Shown here: in pieces, positions 34,576 through 46,061 of the stretch | Numbering within the stretch: the first letter of the stretch is position 1 | Layout of the letters: the number at the start of each line of letters is the position of its first letter | Assembly (NCBI RefSeq): GCF_008831285.2 | Contig: NC_045139.1 | Location: forward strand, 1,284,204-1,348,203 | Length of the DNA: 64,000 bases | Direction of reading: 5' to 3' | Source: Nymphaea colorata | Lineage: Eukaryota > Streptophyta > Magnoliopsida > Nymphaeales > Nymphaeaceae | The notes under the pieces: generated by a model | The model's database searches: none | Told to the model about the DNA's origin: nothing | The model's input: the letters and a program-made list of their open reading frames with translations, nothing else | Position numbers and translations under genes: made by a program

Positions 34576-37500
34576 ATGGATGGTTCTACCGATTTCTCTT
34601 TTTGTCAGGCATGACAAACCGTTACTTTCTATGGTTCTTATTTAGTTTACTTACAATATGCATTTGATATTTGTGATCTAAGTATTTTTAGTGCGACCGA
34701 CCTGAATATGATCCCTGTTGCTCTTCAGGTTGCTTTTGCGGGTGATACGGATCAATTAGAGTCACCAAAGTTCATGGGTGACAGAAGTAAAGATCATGAA
34801 GATATTTTTAGAGATTTTGGTTCTGGTCCAGCACCGTTGTTGTCACTTAAATTTAACTCAGATGCAGGCACTAACGTATTTCAGTCACAGAATTCCAATT
34901 TGATAATGGAGGGTTCACACCAGCGTCAATCTGAGTCGTCTGCAGGGTTTGGTTCATCAACCGTGAAAGTAATTGGTGAACAAAGTCTTAAGGCAAAAGA
35001 ATCTGAAGCAAAGGTGATAAATGAACTGGGAACTTCCATCTCCAATAATTTGCAAGTTGATGAGAGGAAGAAAAAACCAGTTCAGCGAGCAAAGGTCCCT
35101 TTTGAGAAAGGATTCAGCCAAATGGACTGGTTAAAGCTGACAAGGACGCACCCTGATTTAGCAGGTTTTCATTTGGGTCTTAGCTAAACTATTGTTTCTT
35201 GCTTTCACTCGTGGTCTTTCTTCAATGTCATGCCTTGTAGGCTAGCTTTCACTAAGAACATGAATGGTTTCCAGTAATAACATTTTTCAACTTTTTTTTT
35301 CATCATCTAATTGACTTCTTTGGAAAGCCTAGCTCACTTGAGTAATGTTCTTAATTTATTGTAATGATATTACCTTTTTTTTTTTTAATTGTGCGTTCAG
35401 ATTTAAAGGGACAATCGAGCAGAAGACTCATCACCATGGATGAAGTTAAGCAGCATAACAGTGAAGGCTCTATGTGGACAGTTTTGAAAGGCCGTGTATA
35501 CAACATTTCACCATACATGAAATATCACCCTGGAGGTTCTTGTTTGCATATATTGATGATTCTTTCTGCTTTGCATTTCAGTTTCTCATTTTTTTTTTCG
35601 TTTTGTAGAAAGAGCTTCTGATGTTTAAATATAATCTATTAGGGTTGGTCACAGAATTGATTAAGCAAAAATATCCCTGTGCTAACATTTCACCATACAT
35701 GAAATATCACCCTGGAGGTTCTTGTTTGCATATATTGATGATTCTTTCTGCTTTGCATTTCAATTTCTCATTTTTTTTTTTCGTTTTGTAGAAAGAGCTT
35801 CTAATGTTTAAATATAATCTATTAGAGTTGGTCACAGAATTGATTAAGCAAAAATATCCCTGTGCTAACATTTCACCATACATGAAATATCACCCTGGAG
35901 GTTCTTGTTTGCATATATTGATGATTCTTTCTGCTTTGCATTTCAGTTTCTCATTTTTTTTTTCGTTTTGTAGAAAGAGCTTCTGATGTTTAAATATAAT
36001 CTATTAGGGTTGGTCACAGAATTGATTAAGCAAAAATATCCCTGTGCTAACATTTCACCATACATGAAATATCACCCTGGAGGTTCTTGTTTGCATATAT
36101 TGATGATTCTTTCTGCTTTGCATTTCAATTTCTCATTTTTTTTTTTCGTTTTGTAGAAAGAGCTTCTAATGTTTAAATATAATCTATTAGAGTTGGTCAC
36201 AGAATTGATTAAGCAAAAATATCCCTGTGCTAACATTTCACCATACATGAAATATCACCCTGGAGGTTCTTGTTTGCATATATTGATGATTCTTTCTGCT
36301 TTGCATTTCAGTTTCTCATTTTTTTTTCGTTTTGTAGAAAGAGCTTCTAATGTTTAAATATAATCTTTTAGAGTTGGTCACAGAATTGATTAAGCAAAAA
36401 TATCCCTGTGCTATCTTGCCAATATTTTTCTTCATCACTTTACTGAATGCTTGCTATGGATGCTTTAAAAAATTACTATCCACTTGATATGGTTTTTCAG
36501 GCGAGGGAACTTGTTCATGGAAGTGTGTACATACTCAGGGAATGACTTGAAAAAAGAAATTTGTTCAGTATTTTCTTAAAGTTTTTTCTACTTTGCAAAC
36601 TGTTGACTGGAAATTACAAATAATTTCTCACTGATTCTCGTAGCAATGTATTTCAAGCTGATCTCATGTTGCACATTATGATTGAATGAGTTTAAAGTCT
36701 GTTAGTCTCCTGCTCCAGTTTTCTTTATGGCACTTCACATAGAGGAAAATAACTACTCCTTGGGGTTGAGAATGCTTTACTGTGATGATACTTTATCATG
36801 CAGGCATCAAGCCAGAGGCACACACTTAACTCATCAATCCCCCGTGGTGTTGACTCACCACATAGGCATGAAAAGGGAATATGTTGTAGAATTTCTGAGC
36901 ATCAGTGTTAGAGAGACTGAATATGTTGTTGAAAACTAGTTAATCATTTGTGAGAGGAAAGTAGGGAACTGGTGTACAAGGTGACAATAGTCATCTCACA
37001 GAGGAAATAACAAAAGAAGCATTTGAATGTCAAAGGATAGTTAAATTTCTGTATCTCTCTCTCTCTCTCTCTCTTATGTGTGGGCGATTCAACTGCATCT
37101 GATTATCACTCTTGGGGATTTCCAATAAACTAATGAAGATGTACTGGAAGGCCTGATAATAACTAATTTTTTTTTTTTTAGATTATACCTAGTTCTTGGA
37201 TCATTTTATAACTTGCATTCTGAATTGACCAATTTGTTTGGTTGCTTTCAGGTGCAGATATGCTTATGAAAGCTGGAGGGAGAGATGGCACCTCTTTATT
37301 CAGTATCCTTACATAAAATCTTGTTTTTCAAATCCAAAATCTGCAATTTGAGACTGTTGGGAGGTGTTGAAGGTTTAGATATTTCTGAGGCTAAACTGCT
37401 GTCCGGTCTACTGCACTTCAGTGCGCTGGGACAGCAAGTCATGGTTTGTGCTTGAACTAATGGCTTAGGTTATAGTAAACCTTCATTCGCCTCCACAATC

Positions 37501-37661
37501 ACCGGCTCCTGGTGTATGATCCCTTTCAACCCTTTTTTTTGAAGACCGTGAATCTATATCGACTGTGATTCTTTTACTTGCTGGTAGACAAGTATCATGC
37601 TTGGGTGAATGCTGATTTTTTATTGGAGAAATGCTTGGTGGGCTTCCTGGATGTTAGCTGA
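34576..37661 (+). CDS. RLF: RLF-like cytochrome b5 domain protein, 242 aa
   Basis: Five coding exons: 34576-34608, 34729-35164, 35401-35535, 37252-37302 and 37588-37661 (729 nt; 242 residues and stop). Every junction keeps frame. The first intron has a GC donor (TGTCAG/GCATGA); the others are GT-AG. The N-terminus [12 protein letters not shown] leads into a long, polar, probably disordered region (residues 12-140), then [19 protein letters not shown]. The cytochrome b5 domain runs from about residue 165 ([12 protein letters not shown]) to 240. It has haem-ligand His199 in YHPGG and a second His222 in FNKYHAW. Order and motifs match REDUCED LATERAL ROOT FORMATION of Arabidopsis, a soluble haem protein needed for auxin-dependent lateral root initiation. 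There is no C-terminal membrane anchor, so it is unlike ER cytochrome b5. The third intron (1716 bp) contains repeats of the exon 3 end (see 35502-36413). Confidence 0.88.
35502..36413 (+). repeat. Five-copy ~182-bp tandem repeat of an exon 3/intron 3 segment
   Basis: Copies begin at 35502, 35684, 35867, 36049 and 36232 (period 182-183) and the array ends near 36413. The first 34 bp of each copy repeat the end of RLF exon 3 ([12 protein letters not shown] and its GT donor); the rest is intron. Diagnostic differences alternate: copies 1 and 3 have TTTCAGTTTC, CTTCTGATG and TTAGGGTT; copies 2 and 4 have TTTCAATTTC, CTTCTAATG and TTAGAGTT; copy 5 is a mixture. This implies duplication of a dimer of about 365 bp. 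Each copy also has a potential acceptor (CGTTTTGTAG). Confidence 0.95.
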
Positions 37662-39540
37662 CAATGCAGGCTCTGAGAAGCTTGTTTTTGTATGCATACA
37701 GCTGGATGACATATAGCACGCCTTCTGGATCAACCACATACAAGAATCCATATCGTCAATAAGAAGCATTGTTACTGGAACCTTGAACTCGTAATTGCCA
37801 TCTAATTGTAGAAATAATTATGGGATATCAATAATATCCCCTCAAATGTAGAACTTTGACATTTGATATCTTCTGTGTAATGGAATGGAATTTGGAAGTA
37901 ACTTCTTGTTCTTTCCTATCTTTATGTAGAAACTGTTTTCTCTTTATTCCACTCCATGGTTATACTTTTTTAAGGGTCTTGCTCTGTGCAATTCAAGAAA
38001 CTGCCTTCAAGTGCTTAAAACTTTCTGCAATGTGGTTATTGTTGTTACAAGTCCTGTGCCATATTGACTGCATTGTTTCACTGGGAAAATGCTTCTTTTT
38101 CCAACTTCAACTGGCATCATGATTCTGCGTTATGAGTTTAAGTAATTTGTCTATACGGGTATAGGTGCTGGTGCTGGTATGGGTATGGGTGCAGGAGATT
38201 TTCAAAAAACTCGAGTGTGTCTATTTGTTTATCTAAAAAGTGAAAACACTACCGGACATATGATCGGACTTCAAAATCATATTATAAGTCTTAACCATCA
38301 AATCAGTTCATAACTTCATATTCATATGATAAAACAGCACTAACAGATAAACATAAATAAAATCTGATTAAAACAAGTGATAAACAGACTTAAAAACAAG
38401 ATTAGAACTGCTAAATCAGATCATATTCATATAATAAAGACAATAACAGACTCGGTAAAAATATAAAATCAAGGAAAATCTTAATGTTGGATGATTTTAA
38501 GTTGGGTCAAGGTTGATAAAATCGGACAGAGTCTAAAAATTCTGGCTAAGTTGCACTAGTTAATTTGAAAGGGCACCAATATGTAAAAAAAAAAAATACC
38601 ATGAACTATTGATATGAAAATAAGCATTGTTTGTTAGTCTTTGTAGGCAATTGCTTACACAGTGCCCACATATGCCTCCACCCGTGCATAGCATGTTTAT
38701 GTTTCAAGACCTTAGTGTTATACACCCACATCCTTGCATTTTTTTTTTTATTTTTTTTCTTCGGAAGTGTGTATTTTGAAAGCGTCATACCTATGTTTCA
38801 AATAAAATATGACTGAAATGTTTTATTGGCTGACGGTTGCATGATCTCACTCAAGTTTCTCTTGAAGCATGCTTGGATGAGATTAGTACCCAAGGTTGTA
38901 ACTTGTGTTTGATATCACGGGGAGATTATTTGTGATATTCTCTCCATACGATCAGGCAAACCATGCAACGGCTCCCTGCTCACCTGAGCTTCCTTGGACG
39001 CTCACCCTTCCGACTGCAAATCCAGAAAAAGAAAGGGCCAGGTTGGGCGTCACCCGGATCGATTCGTCAGGCTATCAAACACGTACGGCTCCCCCTTTGG
39101 CTCCGGTCTGTGGGCTATCAATTCATGTGCATGGCTACTAATTAGATTTGTCAAGCAGAAAAGCCCAAAAGGTCTGTTATGTCCTCCAGTATTTTGCCTT
39201 TGATAGGATCCTCATCTTTATATTAATGCGATATATAATACTATCAGTGGTAGGAAAAGTTTTACTGCATTATGTTTTCCCATGCATATTTTTAGCTCAA
39301 TAAATTTGCACCAACCTTTTATATAACCACTGGTTAAATTGTCTTTGTTTGATTATAAAGTGTTTGGTGGCACGTACATGTCTTTCATTGCATATCAATG
39401 GATCCCACCAGGAATCATTTACACTTCCTGTCAGGAGTGACGAGACAGGAAACCACTTTCAAGCTAGGAGATGTGAACCGCACATTATAATTATTTTTAT
39501 TATTTTGAATTAAAGGAAGAATTTTTGCATAACTATGATG
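37662..39540. other. 3' flank of the RLF-like gene and intergenic DNA
   Basis: No gene supported. 37662 to about 38110 has exon-like, less AT-rich composition and probably includes the RLF 3' UTR. 38640-38670 (TTGTAGGCAATTGCTTACA) is a variant of the palindrome family. The overlapping frames at 38905-39203 are more GC-rich but show no recognisable domain. Confidence 0.4.
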
Positions 39541-39568
39541 CACCACTTACAAGCTCATTGCCTTTGTG

Positions 39569-39571
<3 letters not shown>

Positions 39572-39616
<45 letters not shown>
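39572..39616. repeat. Poly-T run (45 nt)
   Basis: An uninterrupted run of T. It may be the poly(A) end of a minus-strand retroposed sequence or simple slippage. No source transcript is recognisable beside it. Confidence 0.9.
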
Positions 39617-39619
<3 letters not shown>

Positions 39620-39734
39620 GGTGAATGTCCATTTCACTGTCATTAACAGAGGCCACTGCCTTTTCTTTGTATCTTTCATTCTCCGGGTTCACAGCCAACA
39701 TGCTTAAAATCTGTTACAGTTCAGTGGAAGATCA

Positions 39735-39950
39735 TAGCAGAATGTGGAGTGACTACTCCAAGATTTGAACACAATTCCCTTTACAAAGTGAATCACCTTA
39801 CCACATTAAGACCTATTATTGTTCAGCGCAAGTGTGATAGTGACTACTATAGGATTTGAACGCAGTGTGATAGTGACTACTATAGGATTTGAACACAGTG
39901 TAATAGTGACTACTATAAGATTTGAACACGAGTCCCTTTAAAAAGTGAAT
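39735..39950. repeat. Short tandem repeat, ~34-bp unit
   Basis: Three adjacent units, each AGTGTGATAGTGACTACTAT followed by AGGATTTGAACRCAG, begin near 39831, 39863 and 39897. A more diverged copy precedes them (GGAGTGACTACTCCAAGATTT near 39746). The flanks TCCCTTTACAAAGTGAAT and TCCCTTTAAAAAGTGAAT show that a larger unit was also duplicated. Confidence 0.8.
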
Positions 39951-40044
39951 TATCAATGCATTACAATCTATTGGGCATGTCTGTATAGTGCAGGAGAAGA
40001 TAAAAATTTGTAATATCACTGTTGGTTTTAAATGATTATTGATG

Positions 40045-40240
40045 AGGCCTTGAGGGGCATAGCTCAAACAGGTGGACTTCTAGGCACGTTGGAGGTGTGT
40101 CTTCAGTTCAGAACCCATCAAGGGCTATACTCCATGTACAATAACAAGGGTGGACATCTCACCATCTGGTATCAACACAGCTCTGTACCTTGGGGCAAAG
40201 GGAAGGAAGGGGGTTTCAACTCTTGCCCTAGCAATGGGAT
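40045..40240 (+). mobile_element. SINE-like element, copy C
   Basis: Starts GCCTTGAGGGGCATAGCTC, followed by CAGGTGGACTTC at the A-box position and CTTCAGTTCAGAACCC at the B-box position. The 3' body reads CCTTGGGGCAAAGGG then GGTTTCAACTCTTGCCC. Same head as the copies at 10262 (-), 22066 (+) and 53118 (-). Confidence 0.5.
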
Positions 40241-41390
40241 AATCTGCTCATGCACCCAGAAATGACTATTGACGAGATTATTTTGAGCGATGCAAAATTT
40301 GTATACTCGAATCAGTGACTTCGTTCGAGTTTCTAGCAATGGAAGCTCCCAGTACTGCATTTGGTTCTGTTGGTTCTCCTACAAGCAATCGACAGGTTCT
40401 GAGTAGCTTCGAGAATCACATATCTAAGATCATCAGATCTTGAATTCTCTTCTTCTTATGAAGGTTGGATCTAGAATTTTTCGACCACATTTGGTTACTA
40501 AGCAACGGAAGAAACCCGGATTGGACCTCGAATGAGCAAACTTCGGCCATTTTGTTAATCTCAGATTGGCAGATATTAGATCTCCAGCTTGCTTGAAGGT
40601 TGAATCTGTTTATACTCAAGAAAGCATTTTAACTCTTGGGCTTTATGTGGAAAGGTACAGTCCAGGAACATAGTCGAGTTCAATTTGGAACAGCAAAGAC
40701 CATAAAATTATTTCTATGCTGTGTGAAATCTGGTGAAGTCTACTTTGGAACAGCTTAGACCATACAAATATCTCTATGCTATGTCAAATCTGCTTCTGTT
40801 TGGACACAGTTGTCGTTCTGGTACTTGTCCGAACAAGTGCTGTCTATATAGAGGAAATAGAAGGGCACAGTCAAAGATCAAAATCAATGGATGATTCCAC
40901 TTAAAAAAAGAAAAATTATAAAAAATAATTATCTTAAATATCTAAACGAATATTTGAAATCTGACGCATGGCACTCTTGAATTGACCGTTGAATCGAATT
41001 TATTTGCCACTGATTCCATTCCAATCTGCCGATAGGGAAGGAAATTTCCTTTTGGTGTCTATGCCTTGGGAGAATCTGCTCATGGCATTCAGGTCAAACG
41101 TCCTATCAGAACAATAAAACCCCTTACATAACTTCATGCAATAAATTTTAGGGGCATTCACCAACTTCTTTTTAATACAGTACCTTTATATGCACCTACA
41201 GTTTGACTTCATCTCTTTCTTCCTCCCCATGTAAATTTCTTTCACTAGTTACCAACACGATCTTGATGTTAAGCCTATTTTAGACCGGGAACCTGCAACT
41301 GGGGCCATTCCCAAAGGAAGCTCGAGCCCAGTTCGAGCAAATTCGAACCGAGTTCAATTGAAGAGACCAAGATAAGGCTTTGATAAACTT
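40241..41390. other. Intergenic DNA with a 60-bp duplication
   Basis: 40684-40744 and 40745-40805 are two copies of a ~60-bp unit (TTTGGAACAGC...AGACCATA...TCTATGCT). Otherwise no feature is recognised. Confidence 0.5.
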
Positions 41391-41812
41391 GCACATAGAT
41401 GTGATCCCAAGTTCATCCTGAACCATGGTCCTAAGTCTAGGCTTAAGCAACAGCTACCCATGTTTACTTAGCTCCTTATCTTGCCCCAATACGGCATCGA
41501 GCTCGGGCTCATGATCAATTTATGTCCTTCAAGCCAAAGGAGGTCGAAGGTTCGATCCTTGGAGTGGCATAATCTTGTAGGGGTCTTTTCAAATTGCACA
41601 TAGTTGTGATCCCAAGGTCATCCTGAACCATGGTCCTAAGATTAGGCTTAAGCAACAGCTACCCATGTTTACTTAGCTCCTTATCTAGCCCTGATTCCGG
41701 TTCGAGCTCGGGCTCATGGTCAACTTAAGTCCTTCAAGCCGAAGGAGGTCGAAGGTTCGATCCTTGGAGTGCATCTCTTGGCATAATCTTGTAGGGGTCT
41801 TTTCGAATTTTA
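41391..41812. repeat. Tandem duplication, 2 x ~205 bp, carrying a B-box-like motif
   Basis: Two units start at 41391 and 41596 with CACATAG(A/T)TGTGATCCCAA and are over 90% similar by eye. The second has a small insertion (CATCTCTTG). Each includes GAAGGTTCGATCCTTGG, whose GGTTCGATCC matches the pol III B box. No convincing tRNA fold is present, so this is more likely a SINE-related or chance motif. Confidence 0.8.
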
Positions 41813-42224
41813 TGTCGGATCCAGAACCTTCCATACTTTCAAACAGCACTTTTAGTTCAAATTCACAATCAAGAGCCCCACCAAAGATTTTTGATGTTCA
41901 GATATGACAAAAGCACCTGGCAGGCCTCCATGCCTTTCCATGTGACTTCAATGCAAGTCCATACACTTGACATGTGCCAAGAATAATACTTCATATTTGT
42001 ACTACTTGTAAGATAAGGTGTGCTCTTTGGTTTGTGTATTAATTAATTTCAAAAATATTAGCTGGGGGATATCACTTGTCAATCACTTCTCTGTTTGAAA
42101 TTTGAAAGCAAGTGGTTCCTCTTAACTTTGAGAAAATTAGCTCCTTCTTACCCTCCCCCTTGTTTTCAATGGCAAGCTAATGGTTTTGATCTGAATCATG
42201 CCCTTACCAGATCCATTTCACTTG

Positions 42225-42920
42225 GAGGGCTGCACACGAGCCGAGTTGACCCCTAGCTTGGCCAGCTCGAGCTCGACTCGGCTCAAAAAACTTGAGCTCG
42301 AGCTCGGCTCGAACTCAAGTGGAGATCCTTATAGCAAGCTAGAGCTCGACTTGACTACACAAAATTGAGCTCAAACTCGATTTGTTTAACCCATTTAACT
42401 CGCTTAAGCATTAACTCATTTGACATTAACTCGCATAAGCATTAACTTATGTAACTTGTTTAACTTGTGTAAGCATTTAACTCGTATAACTTGTGAAAAT
42501 TTATTTTTGCCCTAAAAGTTAAAACCGGTGAACCGTTTTTGGCAGCATTATATAAAGTATCGGTTTGCGAGTAAAGTATAAATGAGTCAAGTTTCTGAAA
42601 CTCGAACTCTTTATCGTTTCGAGTATCTTTGTAAGTACTCAAACTCGGCTTGTGTATAAATGAGTCGAGTTCAGCGCGAGCTGGGTCGGCTCGTTGTGCA
42701 GCCCTAGACGTCATCACAACCAGGGGTGGGGCCACGGGGACAGGCAAGGGCTATGGTGCCCCTCTCAAAAGTTAAAAAAAAAAAGAGATTTTTACATGTA
42801 ATTTGTAAAAATTTTCATTCAGACCATATAAAAAATCTAAAAAAAAAACTTATATTTGAGCTTCTATTGAAATTTTGGAACTATAGTTCTACCTTCTTAA
42901 TGAAAAATTTCTATCTCCAC
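42225..42920. repeat. AGCTCGAG-rich repeat and adjacent element relic
   Basis: 42230-42700 is dense in GAGCTCGAGCTCGGCTCG-type sequence with TTTAACTCG/TTAACTTG blocks, a dispersed family shared with 10471-10735 and 18430-18930. 42720-42920 (GGGGTGGGGCCACGGGG ... ATCTCCACCCCTGGTC) looks like a separate decayed element with short inverted ends (CCAGGGGTGG / CCACCCCTGG). Confidence 0.6.
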
Positions 42921-43789
42921 CCCTGGTCACAATCAATACCCTCGACCCTCGGCCATATGACTGCTGAGCATAGCTATAGAAATCAAAACATCAACCTCTC
43001 ATTGGATGACTGAGTCCGACCCCACTATGCCAATGTATGTTCGAAAGTTTTACACGTGTAGGGAGGCGTCCCGACATCGAAAGCAGCATTTCTTATCCCG
43101 AGAAACAAAATGTAAAATTCCTCTAGAAGCTAGACACCAACATATATTATGTCAGCTACCATAGGTAGCATAAATGGCACTTATTGGAGCTCAGCTCACC
43201 TCTCTCATTCAAAGTTTCAGCAAAATTCTCACTGCACCATCATGAGAGAAGGTAAGAAAGAAGGGAAGAAAAGTAAAAGATATCATGAGGGGAAGAGAAA
43301 AAGAGAATGCACCTAACTTTCCTCATGTCATAAATTTGTGGGTCCATTTTGTCACTGCATCAGCCTTTGCTTTAGCATTCTGTGCACAGCCATCTATGGC
43401 TCTATAGCCACTTGCATTTATGTAAGAAATAGCTCTTCAACCCAAAAAGACAATGGAATAATGTATTTATATTTTGAATATCAACCAATAAGATAAGTAG
43501 ATTTGTATGTAAATGGTTCCAAGGTACCATACATAGGCCTGCAAATGATCCAGACCCAGTATATGGGTCTTTCCATTTCTGGGCTCTCAGATATTCTGAT
43601 CCAGATCTGAGTTTAAATGAATTTAACTAAAGAAACCCCTATGGGACCTCAGTCTTTCAAAAGATATTTGCTTGATCTTTAATGAATCACAGACATTGGA
43701 GGGCTTCCAAAAGGCATTAATTTGCTTGATCAGAAGTATTTCCTTAAGTGGGACAATGCCAAGAAGCAGTGTGCCCATTCTACTTTATA

Positions 43790-44188
43790 ATGCACCAACT
43801 AAACTTCATTATGGACAATTATATGGCACAACAAACTGTGTTGATTACATGCAATAAAATGGCAACTGGCTATCTTATAAAGGCCAACAAGCAACTTGAT
43901 TATATGCATATATGTAATAAAATGGCACTCAACTTTTTTGTATAAGCCAACAATCTGTCTTGATTGCCTGCAATAAAGTGACAACAAACTATCTTATTTA
44001 GGTCAACAGGATAGATCTTGATTATATGTAATAAAAACGGCACATAACTTTTATTATATAAGAGAACAAGCTAGCCTGATTACATGCAATAAAGTGGCAC
44101 CCAACCATCTTTTAAATGCCAACAAACTATACTGACACTGTGCAATAAAAATGGCACCTAACTTTCTTATATAGACCTAATAATTTCG
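43790..44188. repeat. Degenerate minisatellite, ~57-bp unit, about 7 copies
   Basis: Successive units start TTGATTACATGCAATAAAAT or variants at 43842, 43897, 43961, 44019, 44077 and 44133, with a more diverged unit before 43842. Each unit has TGCAATAAA, GGCAC, ACTTTCTTAT-like and GCCAACAA blocks in order, and spacing is 55-64 bp. No recognised protein or RNA. The array ends where the CT/TA/GA block and the inverted repeat begin. Confidence 0.8.
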
Positions 44189-44209
44189 ATTACTTTTACT
44201 TTTAGTCTA

Positions 44210-44211
<2 letters not shown>

Positions 44212-44300
<89 letters not shown>
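44212..44300. repeat. Self-complementary (CT)n(TA)n(GA)n microsatellite
   Basis: About 15 CT, then about 19 TA, then about 11 GA repeats. The CT and GA runs pair with each other and the TA run folds on itself, so the whole block can form a hairpin of about 90 nt. Confidence 0.95.
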
Positions 44301-44640
44301 CCGATAATATGAGAGAATGCATAACAAAATTTGAGAACAAGAAGTCCTCTAGATACAAGAACAACAACAAAAACAAAAATAGAAAGAACGAAATATATAA
44401 GACAACAACACAATAAAACAAAATAAGAGAGGTGGGGAAAGAGTGGATAGACGAAGCGGTGGAGTCACCCGACAGCAAACGAAGGATGGTGCCCTAGCTT
44501 AATAGCAAAATGGACATCTCCCTACATAAGGCGTACCACAGAATCTGGCGATGAGAAGCTACCCCTGAAGACCCTGTTGTTGCGCTCCTTTCAAATGTGT
44601 CACCAAAACGACATGAGCCATAACCTCCAAACACAACCCC
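44301..44640 (-). mobile_element. Degenerate LINE (L1-type) 3' end
   Basis: On the minus strand around 44605-44555 the sequence reads W-stop-HI-stop-KERNNRVFRG, the IWKERNxRxF motif at the C-terminus of plant L1-clade ORF2 with two tryptophan codons mutated to TGA. Downstream (lower coordinates) comes a 3' region ending TTATCGGCTCTCTC. A second copy of that 3' tail is at 46195-46320. It is decayed and inactive. Confidence 0.6.
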
Positions 44641-44685
44641 TGAGAGAGAAAGAGGTTAGACTAAAAGTAACTTTAGTTCCAAGAG

Positions 44686-46060
44686 TATGGTATTTGTTAT
44701 GGGTCCAACATGTACACCGTTGATGTATTTGACCCCTTAACAAGAAGCACATGAACCATAGCAAATGCATTTTTTACTTTTCCTATTTGCTTTTATAAAG
44801 AAGCATTTTCTCCATTTTTTTTAAGGGGCTTATTTCAGAGCAATTTAGATATTTCGGGCAACTGAATACTTTGATGGGGGTGAAGGCAAAATCTGGTCGG
44901 GCTATTTAGATTGGAATCTTAAACCTCTTAAGTGTGAGCCGCCTTGCCACTCAATTACGCTACGCCCTGAGCCAGATAAATTGGAGAAAAGTTCTAATAT
45001 ATGTAAAGATTGCACTCCAAACAACCCACCTAAGTGAGGGAGTGACTTCTTGAGCTTACAATGAGTGTGGAGGTACAGGGCAACCTGGTGTTAATAATGT
45101 CTGAACAACTTATTGAGGCCACACAAGATATGGTGTGACCGTTTCTTTATATCTTTGTGCATTTTAATTTATGAATAGGTGAAGTGATGAAAATCATTAT
45201 ACAATTAATTGGAGAGCGACAAAAGAGAATTATTGAGCCCCAAGTTTGGATCTAACAAACATATATACGCTTACTAGATTATGGCACAGTTTCTAGGATG
45301 CCATTTTAGCTTTTCTAGCAGCACTAAATTCAAAATGTGCGAGTTGTTTTCATGAAAAATATTTTAATTTTTTAACATCAAAATTTTGACGATATATAGG
45401 ATCTGTTTACTTTTGAATTCTTATAAAAAATACCATTAAACACAAAAAAAACAATTAACTTAATATATGTTTCTCATCAAATTTTTTTCTTAAAATCGTG
45501 TATTTAAGATCAGATATATGTGAAAAGAGAGTTGCTTGTGGGAAGATAGATACTTAACAAGACGATCAGAGAAAGGGATGCGGACGAATATTTGACTCTT
45601 AAAGAAAGGGGAGAAGGATATTCCCAATCTTTGGCAAACAAATTCAACTATGTGCGAAAAAGTCTTGACTACTTTTTACTGCCGAAAGGCATTTTCTCAC
45701 TGCTTTTCCCCCAAAAACGCGTTCCTCCTCGTGAATGGAATCACTAATCGCCAACACTTGTGGGGCCCACACCCAAAAGATTCAGTCCACCGCCTAAGGA
45801 CAAAATGGGGAAATCAAAACTATTCATTTTTTAGGAAAAGATAAAATTATCTTTAACAAAAGAGGGGAAAATACGTGAAAAGAAAAGAAAAAAATGCCTT
45901 GGTCTTATTTTATGTATTTATTTATTTATTTTTTATGGGTGGAGGTAGAATTTTTTTTTTGATGAAGTACTGTTTAATAAATTTTTATTTTATTATTTAT
46001 CTAAGTTGCAAATGGTAGTAAATATGACATTTGAGTTGAACAATATACCTTATGTCAACC
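44686..46060. other. Intergenic DNA, no gene seen
   Basis: AT-rich sequence with a few short open frames that show no family features. A TTTATTTATTTATTT-like run lies near 45918-45932. Confidence 0.5.
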
Positions 46061-46061
46061 G

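Larger units (their letters stand above)
44190..44685. repeat. Inverted-repeat-bounded block enclosing a LINE relic
   Basis: The left end (about 44196-44225, ACTTTTAGTCTAACCCTCTC) is matched in reverse complement by the right end (about 44645-44678, GAGGTTAGACTAAAAGT). Between them lie the CT/TA/GA microsatellite and LINE-derived sequence. The two arms are about 30 bp each and 400 bp apart. Confidence 0.65.

Noticed and set aside
38905-39203. Three overlapping GC-richer open frames
   Set aside because: Openness in three frames at once reflects composition; no domain or splice structure was seen.
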